From an uncultured Clostridium sp. (GTDB lineage Bacteria; Bacillota; Clostridia; TANB77; CAG-508): 15,338 bases of DNA. Under the pieces are notes generated by a model, which was not told the DNA's origin, did not search any database, and worked only from the letters and a program-made list of their open reading frames with translations. This document shows, piece after piece, positions 1-5,139 of the stretch (its first letter is position 1; the number at the start of each line of letters is the position of its first letter). The position numbers and the translations under genes are program-made. The DNA is taken from assembly GCA_947426875.1 (NCBI GenBank), contig CANEFU010000008.1, positions 1 through 15,338 on the forward strand. Direction: 5' to 3'.

Positions 1-909
1 TTAGGATTAGTAGTAACCGATGAGCAACATAGATTTGGTGTAAAACAAAGAACCAAGATTGCACAAAAGGGAGAAAATCCTGATGTGTTGGTTATGACGG
101 CTACGCCAATACCAAGAACATTAGCTTTAATTTTATATGGCGATTTAGATATTTCCATTATTGATGAATTACCACCTAATAGAAAAAAGGTAGAAACTTT
201 TGCTGTCCACAAAAATATGACAGAAAGAATAAATGCTTTTATCGAAAAACAAATACAAGAAGGGCGTCAAGCTTATATTGTATGCCCATTAGTAGAGGAA
301 AACGAAGAGTTAGATTTAAAATCAGTTGAACAACTGTATGAAATGTATCAAAAACAAATATTTCCACAATATAAAGTAGAATATATCCATGGAAAAATGA
401 GACCAAAAGAAAAAGATGATATTATGGAAAGATTTAAATTGGGGAAAATAGACATTTTAATTTCTACTACTGTTATTGAGGTTGGTGTTGATGTACCCAA
501 CAGCAATATCATGGTAATTGAAAATGCAGAGCGATTTGGCTTAGCTCAGTTACATCAGCTAAGAGGAAGAGTAGGAAGAGGAGATTATCAATCTTATTGT
601 GTGTTAAAATATGAAGGAAAAAGTGAAACTGTAAAAGAGAGAATGAAAGTTATGTGTCATACAAATGATGGCTTTATCATATCAGAAAAGGATTTAGAGC
701 TAAGAGGCTCAGGAGACTTTTTTGGAACGATGCAACATGGCTTACCAGAATTTAAAATTGCTAATTTATTTGAAGATATGCCTATCTTAAAGTTGGCTCA
801 AAGTGTTGCTATGAAAGTTTTACAAGATGACCCAAAATTAGAAAAAGAGGATAATATGTTGTTAAAAGAGTTGATAAAGGATAAATTTATGAAGAGAATT
901 GAAATATAA
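1..909 (+). CDS. recG: ATP-dependent DNA helicase RecG, C-terminal part (5' end outside window)
   Basis: RecG is a superfamily 2 helicase that remodels stalled replication forks and branch-migrates Holliday junctions. The open frame runs in from the left edge, so about 302 residues of a protein usually near 680 are visible. The Walker B motif reads DEQH followed by RFGV, which fits RecG rather than Mfd (DEEQ). Then come motif III TATPIPRTLAL, a motif V/VI block with TTVIEVGVDVPNS and QLRGRVGRG, and the C-terminal RGSGDFFGTMQHG segment typical of RecG. A GTG at 85 is internal and is not a start. The gene ends in IEI-TAA with no obvious terminator; a new promoter begins nine bases downstream. 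The assignment is firm; the 5' two-thirds is unseen. Confidence 0.95.
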   Translation, partial: LGLVVTDEQHRFGVKQRTKIAQKGENPDVLVMTATPIPRTLALILYGDLDISIIDELPPNRKKVETFAVHKNMTERINAFIEKQIQEGRQAYIVCPLVEENEELDLKSVEQLYEMYQKQIFPQYKVEYIHGKMRPKEKDDIMERFKLGKIDILISTTVIEVGVDVPNSNIMVIENAERFGLAQLHQLRGRVGRGDYQSYCVLKYEGKSETVKERMKVMCHTNDGFIISEKDLELRGSGDFFGTMQHGLPEFKIANLFEDMPILKLAQSVAMKVLQDDPKLEKEDNMLLKELIKDKFMKRIEI

Positions 910-917
910 ATTTGTTG

Positions 918-946
918 TTGACAATTTCTTTCTAGCATAGTATCAT
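918..946 (+). promoter_or_regulatory. Sigma-A type promoter of the small membrane protein gene
   Basis: A perfect -35 TTGACA (918-923) and a -10 TATCAT (941-946, one mismatch) are separated by 17 bases. It lies just after the recG stop and about 30 bases before the next start, so the small gene is probably transcribed independently of recG. Confidence 0.7.
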
Positions 947-975
947 TAAGATGTAGAAAAAGGATGTTGATTAAA

Positions 976-1167
976 ATGTTACAAGTAATTGTTAAATTAA
1001 TAGGTATGCTTTTAGTATTGCTAGGAATTGTTCTTATATATGATGCACGAATATTAACAAAGAGATTTTTTGGTTTTGGTGACCAGAATGAGGCTAGTAC
1101 TGGCTTGAAGATATTAGGTTTTATCATAGCAATTCTTGGCGGTTTGGTAGTGTATTTTAATTTGTAA
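976..1167 (+). CDS. Small two-helix membrane protein, unknown function
   Basis: This is a 63-residue protein from the preferred ATG at 976. An ATG at 964 in the same frame would give 67 residues, but the AAAAAGG ribosome site at 957-963 directly abuts it, whereas it sits about 12 bases from 976. Two hydrophobic helices (about residues 4-22 and 44-61) flank a short polar stretch containing YDARILTKRFFGFGDQNE. The pattern predicts a small integral membrane hairpin protein with a conserved-looking basic/aromatic loop. I recognise no named family. It has its own promoter and sits between recG and a tRNA gene, which gives no functional hint. Confidence 0.7.
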   Translation: MLQVIVKLIGMLLVLLGIVLIYDARILTKRFFGFGDQNEASTGLKILGFIIAILGGLVVYFNL

Positions 1168-1182
1168 ATTATAAAAAATGAC

Positions 1183-1212
1183 TTGACAATGTGAGTTGGA
1201 TTGTGCTATTAT
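1183..1212 (+). promoter_or_regulatory. Promoter of tRNA-Leu
   Basis: Consensus -35 TTGACA (1183-1188) and -10 TATTAT (1207-1212) with an 18-base spacer. The tRNA begins about 20 bases further on, as expected for a stable-RNA promoter with a short leader. Confidence 0.75.
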
Positions 1213-1232
1213 ATACATTGTTAAGTTAATAT

Positions 1233-1316
1233 GCGGATGTGGCGGAACTGGTAGACGCGCTGGTCTTAGGAACCAGTGTCAACGACGTGGGGGTTCGAGT
1301 CCCTTCATCCGCACCA
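1233..1316 (+). tRNA. tRNA-Leu (anticodon UAG)
   Basis: The acceptor arms GCGGATG (1233-1239) and CATCCGC (1306-1312) pair perfectly and are followed by A and an encoded CCA (1314-1316). The anticodon stem CTGGT/ACCAG (1260-1264 with 1272-1276) closes a seven-base loop with TAG at 1267-1269, which reads CUN leucine codons. A long variable arm (about 1277-1291) marks a class II tRNA, consistent with leucine. The T arm GGGTTCGAGTCCC is present. The length of 84 bases is normal for tRNA-Leu. Confidence 0.97.
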
Positions 1317-1326
1317 GTAGTCTGGG

Positions 1327-1367
1327 TGTTCTTATGAGATTTATCGTTCTATAAGAACATTTTTTTA
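1327..1367 (+). terminator. Intrinsic terminator after tRNA-Leu
   Basis: A nine-base stem TGTTCTTAT (1327-1335) pairs with ATAAGAACA (1351-1359) and is followed at once by a run of T. It ends the tRNA transcript. Confidence 0.85.
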
Positions 1368-1421
1368 TTTTATGTTAGATAATAATTTTTCTTGTATATA
1401 AATGATTTAAAAGAATAAAAT

Positions 1422-1449
1422 AACACTCTCTTGCCAAGTAGAGAGTGTT
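1422..1449 (-). terminator. Hairpin, likely minus-strand terminator of a vanished gene
   Basis: A perfect ten-base stem AACACTCTCT (1422-1431) and AGAGAGTGTT (1440-1449) encloses an eight-base loop TGCCAAGT. On the minus strand the stem runs into a U-rich tail (ATTTTATTCTTTT), the stronger polarity. On the plus strand the following bases are only moderately T-rich. It lies directly downstream of the minus-strand remnant at 1454-1603. Confidence 0.5.
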
Positions 1450-1453
1450 TAAT

Positions 1454-1600
1454 TTAGTTTTTGTATTTTACAACAGCTTGGGCAACAGTTTCATACCCCT
1501 CGAGTAATTGTCTACATAAAATTATTATAGAATTATATATAGGGAGCATAGCAGATACGATTGATTTGCAATATCCTAATTTATAGTTTTTAATGATAGA
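1454..1600 (-). pseudogene. Possible 3' remnant of a deleted minus-strand gene
   Basis: In an otherwise gene-free stretch (1368-1633) the minus strand carries an open frame of about 49 codons ending in CRQLLEGYETVAQAVVKYKN and a TAA at 1454-1456, followed by a terminator-like hairpin. An ATG at 1547-1549 would give only 31 residues, and no ribosome binding site lies upstream of it. The residue make-up at the end looks protein-like. I infer the tail of a lost gene, but I cannot name the family, and it could be a chance frame. No other gene is visible between 1368 and 1633. Confidence 0.3.
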
Positions 1601-1611
1601 TTAAAAAATTA

Positions 1612-1640
1612 TTGTAAAATTTAGAAAAAAATAGTATAAT
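1612..1640 (+). promoter_or_regulatory. Promoter of the NIF3-like domain gene
   Basis: A perfect -10 TATAAT (1635-1640) is preceded, with a 17-base spacer, by TTGTAA (1612-1617), a weaker -35. The start codon follows 40 bases later, after an AAAGGG ribosome site. Confidence 0.65.
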
Positions 1641-1679
1641 CATCTTGATAACCAGTAAATTGAAAGGGATAATAAAATA

Positions 1680-2021
1680 ATGAATTTAGATATAAATAGG
1701 GTAAAGATAGTTGTAACAATACCAGTAAAAAATGTAAATGAAGTTAGGAATGCAGTATGTGAAGTAGGGGCAGGAATGATAGGCAATTATTCTTATTGTA
1801 CGTCATCAACAAAATCTATTGGAACATTTAAACCCAATGATAAGGCTAATCCGTATATAGGAGAAAAAAATAATTTGCAATTTGTTGAAGAAGAAACATT
1901 AGAGTTTGTATGTAATATAGACAAGGTTAAAAAAGTAATTACAAAATTAAGAGAAATTCATCCTTATGAAGAACCTGCAATAAACATAGTTCCGTTGATA
2001 GATGAAGAATATTTTGAATAA
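1680..2021 (+). CDS. Standalone NIF3/YqfO PII-like domain protein
   Basis: This 113-residue protein matches the CutA/PII-like domain that is inserted in larger NIF3 (DUF34, YqfO) metal-centre proteins. Signature stretches are the VTIPVKNVNEVRNAV strand-helix start, GAGMIGNYSYCTSST (about residues 30-44), GTFKPNDKANPYIGE (48-62) and the late REIHPYEEPAINI (90-102). The catalytic dinuclear-metal halves of full NIF3 proteins are absent, so this is the small single-domain form, which occurs by itself in many bacteria. Its substrate is unknown; a regulatory or metal-related role is inferred only from the fold. The ribosome site AAAGGG is 11 bases upstream. It has its own promoter and terminator, so it is a one-gene transcript. 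Confidence 0.8.
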   Translation: MNLDINRVKIVVTIPVKNVNEVRNAVCEVGAGMIGNYSYCTSSTKSIGTFKPNDKANPYIGEKNNLQFVEEETLEFVCNIDKVKKVITKLREIHPYEEPAINIVPLIDEEYFE

Positions 2022-2026
2022 AAACA

Positions 2027-2042
2027 CAACAAGATAACATAA
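2027..2042. repeat. 16-nt direct repeat, copy 1
   Basis: CAACAAGATAACATAA occurs here, just after the NIF3-like stop, and again at 2290-2305, just before the pilin ribosome site. Together with the 55-nt repeats it suggests past duplication or recombination around the pilin-like gene. Confidence 0.7.
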
Positions 2043-2047
2043 AACAA

Positions 2048-2102
2048 TAAAAAATATTAGATTAATATATATCTAATATTTTTTATTTTGTTTTAATCAT
2101 CA
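2048..2102. repeat. 55-nt direct repeat, copy 1 (left flank of pilin-like gene)
   Basis: This segment matches 4247-4301 at 53 of 55 positions; the two differences are in the hairpin loop. It contains the hairpin, the TATTTTGTTT tail and the bases TTAATCATCA. In copy 2 those bases encode the last codons (Asp-Asp-stop) of the minus-strand gene. Here the same bases stand without a gene behind them, since the minus frame is blocked after about ten codons. The 2103-2330 stretch otherwise holds only AT-rich sequence and the pilin promoter. Confidence 0.85.
2049..2091 (+). terminator. Bidirectional AT-rich terminator (repeat copy 1)
   Basis: A perfect 14-base stem (2049-2062 with 2071-2084) encloses an eight-base loop TAATATAT and is followed by TATTTTG. 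A-rich and T-rich flanks make it usable in both directions. It closes the NIF3-like gene. It is part of a 55-nt repeat whose second copy is at 4247-4301. Confidence 0.75.
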
Positions 2103-2241
2103 TAAATCCCTTTAATAATATATTATGTAAAAAAATAGCAACAAAAAAACAGTAAAATCCTTGTAAATACTATTTCTCAAAAATATAATAAAGAAAACAA
2201 AAGAAATAAAAAGTAAATAAATGAATAAATTTAAAAAACTA

Positions 2242-2271
2242 TTGAAAAAATAATAATAGTTATGATATAAA
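2242..2271 (+). promoter_or_regulatory. Promoter of the pilin-like gene
   Basis: A -35 TTGAAA (2242-2247) and an extended -10 TGATATAAA (TG at 2263-2264, TATAAA at 2266-2271) are spaced by 18 bases. The leader is about 50 bases long and carries the 16-nt repeat and an AAGGAG ribosome site (2318-2323). Confidence 0.55.
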
Positions 2272-2289
2272 TAAAATGGTAGTATGTAA

Positions 2290-2305
2290 CAACAAGATAA
2301 CATAA
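2290..2305. repeat. 16-nt direct repeat, copy 2
   Basis: This is an exact second copy of the 16-mer at 2027-2042. It lies in the untranslated leader of the pilin-like gene, between its promoter and its ribosome site. Confidence 0.7.
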
Positions 2306-2330
2306 TATGCTAAAGAAAAGGAGAATAAAA

Positions 2331-4177
2331 ATGAAAAAACAAATCTTAACAAACCAAAAAGGAAACAAAGGAATTACATTGATAGCCTTAGTAATCACAA
2401 TCATTGTGTTATTAATACTAGCAGGAATCTCAATTGCTACTTTAACAGGAGAAAATGGAATATTACGGAAAAGCAAATACAGCAAAACAAAGAACGGAAG
2501 AAGAAACTGCAAAAGAAAAAATAAATGTAGCGATAGGAAGTAGTATTGAACAAGATGGGACTTTGAATGTGGACGATTTTGAAGCAGAAATCAAGAAAAT
2601 GGGTGGAAAAATTACTAATAAAACGGAAGAAACCATTACAGTAGAAATAGATGAATATGAAGCAATTATTGAGATAAAAAGCAAGAAAATAATAAAATTC
2701 GAAAGTACAAAAGGTATTCCACCGAAAGTAGAATTTGATTTATTTCAAGAAAATGGAAATGCTTTGGTAGAAGGTAGTACATATGAAAAAGTGAAACTTA
2801 TAGTAAAAGTAATAAACTATCAAGAGTTAGGAAAGATAGATTCTATTACAGTGATTGATTCAAATGGAGAAAGTTGTTCTGGAAAAGAAGAAACAGAAGA
2901 AGGAACAAAAAGCTTTATTGTTGCAGGAACAGGGACTTACACGATAACAGTAAAAGCAACAACAGATGGAATACAAAAAGAGGCAAGTATAAAAGCAACT
3001 ATAAAAGTAGCTCCAGAAGGATGGAAAATAACAACAAAAGAGGATGTACAATGGTATAATTATGGAAATTCAAAAGTAAATGAGCCAAAATTAACAGGAG
3101 AGATGACTCCAATAAAATATATAGGAGAAGAGCAAGAAGGAAACAAATGGGCAAATGCTACTACAAAAGATGGAAGTATGTTTGTATGGATACCAAGATA
3201 TGCTTATAAAATAACAAAGGGATATCATACTACTACAGCAGGAACTATTGAGGTTGCCTTTTTAGATAAGGAAAATAATTTTTTAAATGGTGAAACAGGT
3301 GACATTACGACAAATCCAGAGGATAGTGATGCAGGAATTTCAAAATGGCTAGTTCATCCAGCTTTTACCAATGATGCTGAATATGGTGGAGGATTTGGAG
3401 AGCTAGAGGGACTATGGTTTGGAAAATTTAAGACAACAGGAAGTATGACCAATCTAAGTGTAAAGCCAGCAGCAGCAAGTTTAGTGCAAAAAACAACAAT
3501 TAAAGAAATATGGAAACTAGCCCAAAGGAGTACATTTGGAGAAACGGTAAACTTAAATAGCCATATGGTTAAGAATAGTGAATGGGGAGCAACAGCTTAC
3601 TTAGCACATAGTAAATATGGAACAAATGCAAAAAAAGTAGAGAATGATGGAAGTGATCTTCGTTATTGGTATACAGGTGGAAGTACTACAAAGGCAGAAA
3701 TATATACAACAAACAAAAAACAAAGTACAACTCATAATGCTACAGGAGTATATGATATGTCTGCAGGAATCGGAGAATATATTGCAACCTATGTAAATCA
3801 TGGAGGAGAATCTTTAGCAAAATATGGGGGAACTGCTAGTGGAGATTTATATGGTGCAACTCCTACAGAAAGAGCAACTAGTACACCTTATAAAACCGTT
3901 TATGAAGGAGTTAGAAATCAAGAAAAAGATTATGAAACAGCTAAAAAATATAAAGGAGATGCTATTTATGAAACATCTAACAAACCCGTTGGTGGAAACC
4001 TTACATCTTGGTTTCGGAGGATATAGCCGTTATTATAACGACCATAAAGGACCTGCTTTCTTTACTCGTGGAGGACATGGCATATCCTTTGATTTCTTCG
4101 ATGCACAAGGATTTGTAGGAGACTGGGGATCTGAAGGAGGTTTATGGGCGAGTTTTCGTATAGCTTTAGCACTATAG
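2331..4177 (+). CDS. Pilin-like anchored surface protein with lectin/FGE-like C-terminus, read through two +1 frameshifts
   Basis: The start at 2331 follows AAGGAG by seven bases; an upstream ATG at 2307 lacks such a site. The frame gives a short basic leader and a prepilin-like segment KGITLIALVITIIVLLILAG (residues 13-32), with predicted cleavage after G14. The usual Glu5 of mature pilins is Ala. After codon 45 the protein continues only in the +1 frame from 2467 (GKANTAKQRTEEETAKEKIN). It runs through an Ig-like region (about 128-227) and a domain with SMFVWIPRYAYKI and WLVHPAFT, which I liken to the lectin/formylglycine-enzyme fold seen in surface and tail proteins. At 4012-4015 it must shift +1 again, changing WFRRI-stop to WFGGYSRYYN and a 53-residue tail ending SFRIALAL. 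The total is 614 residues. Unshifted products would be a 70-residue anchor peptide and a protein lacking the tail. It could instead be a pseudogene with two insertions. Confidence 0.7.
2463..2469 (+). other. Candidate +1 frameshift site 1 (TTA-CGG-A)
   Basis: The frame runs ATA TTA CGG AAA and leads to a stop at 2541-2543. Skipping C2466 gives ATA TTA GGA AAA GCA AAT, joining GENGIL to GKANTAKQRTEEE, the expected continuation of this pilin-like family. No homopolymer run lies at the site. An AGGAGA stretch about ten bases upstream could act as an internal Shine-Dalgarno stimulator, though it also encodes conserved residues. Confidence 0.6.
4012..4018 (+). other. Candidate +1 frameshift site 2 (TTT-CGG-A)
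   Basis: The frame runs TGG TTT CGG AGG ATA TAG and stops at 4024-4026. Skipping C4015 gives TGG TTT GGA GGA TAT and opens 53 further codons to 4177. Here tRNA-Phe could also slip from TTT to TTC with full pairing. The layout matches site 1: TT(A/T), then CGG, then A, with GGA as the first codon after the shift. Confidence 0.6.
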
Positions 4178-4246
4178 TTAAGCTAGATTATAAGGAATGG
4201 AACATTTAGGGAGGAGAGAGCTGTAACTTCTGAATAAGAAACAAAA

Positions 4247-4301
4247 TAAAAAATATTAGATTAATATTAATCTAATATTTTTTATTTTGTTTTAATCATC
4301 A
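4247..4301. repeat. 55-nt direct repeat, copy 2 (right flank; bidirectional terminator)
   Basis: This is the second copy of 2048-2102. It contains a perfect 14-base stem (4248-4261 with 4270-4283) around the loop TAATATTA. It lies between the pilin-like gene and the convergent minus-strand gene and can terminate both. Its last ten bases include the stop and the two Asp codons of the minus-strand gene. Bases 4178-4246 before it hold no gene. Confidence 0.85.
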
Positions 4302-4924
4302 CCAATTTCAGCCAATTTAGTAGAGAAATCTTTTAAACTAACGATAAATGTTACAAAATCATCTCCTGTTGAAATGACTAAAGTATTATCCTGTTTAGAT
4401 ACATTTGCATAGGTAACATAATTATCGATATTAGTATCATCAATAGGAAGTTTTTCTAACTTAGCATCTAATTTTTTTACTACATTTTGAAATCTGTCAA
4501 CTAGGTAGAGATTCTTTTCATTATCAATTGCTATATAATACATGCCTTCTGGACCGTCTATTTGTTTCACCCATTCTTTTGTTGTAAAATTGTAAAGGCT
4601 ATGTTCACTATTTATATTAATTTCTTTAATAATAGATAAAGAAGTATCCGTAGTTTTTTCTTCTTTTGGTACAGAATTATTATCAGTAGTATTTTGTGTT
4701 AGATTTTCTTTTTCTTCTACTAGTTTATTTGCTTTTTCTTGTAATTCACTTACTGTTCCATTTAAGTTATTTACTTGAGATTGAAGCTCTGCAGATTTTT
4801 GGATTTCTGTATTTTTATCATCGTTAAGTTTGTAAATAAATATGCCCATTGCGATTATGATAATTACTGCTAATATTAAAAAGAAGGTTGATAAACTTAT
4901 TTTTGTTACTTTTTTTTCTTCCAT
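4292..4924 (-). CDS. Membrane-anchored coiled-coil protein, unknown function
   Basis: This 210-residue protein has a short basic start (MEEKKVTKISL), one transmembrane helix at about residues 11-31 and then a heptad-like stretch (about 33-75, rich in Glu, Lys, Leu, Asn and Gln) that should form a coiled coil. A polar Thr/Asn/Glu linker follows (76-98), then an outer domain (about 99-210) with YNFTTKEWVKQIDGPEGMYY and alternating strand-like segments. It is likely a type II membrane protein with the C-terminus outside. The ribosome site GAGGTAA lies seven bases before the ATG. It is convergent with the pilin-like gene and shares its terminator. I do not recognise a named family; a cell-surface role is inferred from topology only. 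Confidence 0.8.
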   Translation of the reverse strand: MEEKKVTKISLSTFFLILAVIIIIAMGIFIYKLNDDKNTEIQKSAELQSQVNNLNGTVSELQEKANKLVEEKENLTQNTTDNNSVPKEEKTTDTSLSIIKEININSEHSLYNFTTKEWVKQIDGPEGMYYIAIDNEKNLYLVDRFQNVVKKLDAKLEKLPIDDTNIDNYVTYANVSKQDNTLVISTGDDFVTFIVSLKDFSTKLAEIGDD

Positions 4925-4978
4925 TTTATTACCTCATTTCTTTAGTAAAATATTTAATATAATTGAATAGTATCACTT

Positions 4979-5008
4979 ATACTATTTTTTGACAATAGTA
5001 TTTGTCAA
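4979..5008 (-). promoter_or_regulatory. Promoter of the minus-strand gene, overlapping a palindrome
   Basis: On the minus strand a perfect -35 TTGACA (plus coordinates 5003-5008) and -10 TAGTAT (4979-4984) are 18 bases apart, placing transcription start about 48 bases before the ATG. The -35 is one half of the palindrome at 4988-5009. Confidence 0.5.
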
Positions 5009-5009
5009 A
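4988..5009. promoter_or_regulatory. Palindrome TTTGACAA-N6-TTGTCAAA, possible operator
   Basis: Two perfect eight-base half-sites (4988-4995 and 5002-5009) flank TAGTAT. Each half contains a TTGACA -35 hexamer, one on each strand. The site lies in the gap between the minus-strand surface gene and the fatty-acid operon. A repressor bound here could control both directions. For the plus strand the paired -10 is poor (TATGTA at 5012-5017). Another -10 candidate, TATACT at 5056-5061, lacks a good -35. The rest of the 4925-5139 gap is AT-rich with nothing else recognisable. Confidence 0.4.
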
Positions 5010-5139
5010 TTTATGTATATATTTTATCAACTATCTCTAAGTATTGAAAATACATTATACTGACCTGCCAGTCTAACGACATTATTAAATAATTGTGATA
5101 AAAATATATGGTAAAAAAATGAAAAAGGATGAAATTACT

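Noticed and set aside
2112..2512. Minus-strand open frames of 63 and 93 codons around the pilin promoter
   Set aside because: They are long Ile/Phe/Tyr/Leu runs produced by reading AT-rich DNA and the opposite strand of the pilin leader; there is no ribosome site.
2455..4026. Reading 2455-4026 as an independent 523-residue gene
   Set aside because: The ATG at 2455 has no proper ribosome site, lies inside the pilin segment, and its product would lack the anchor that its sequence clearly continues from. Its end WFRRI cuts off a conserved-looking tail.
3824..4177. A separate gene in the third frame at 3824-4177
   Set aside because: Only the part after 4016 looks like protein; the earlier part is the out-of-frame shadow of the surface gene. 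It is better read as the frameshifted tail.
4016..4177. A complete diversity-generating retroelement
   Set aside because: No reverse transcriptase, template repeat or accessory gene is present in the window; only the tail composition is suggestive.
5095..5139. GTG 5095 as start of the acyl synthetase
   Set aside because: There is no ribosome site before it, and the added 15 residues are not family-like; ATG 5140 has AAAGGA at good spacing.
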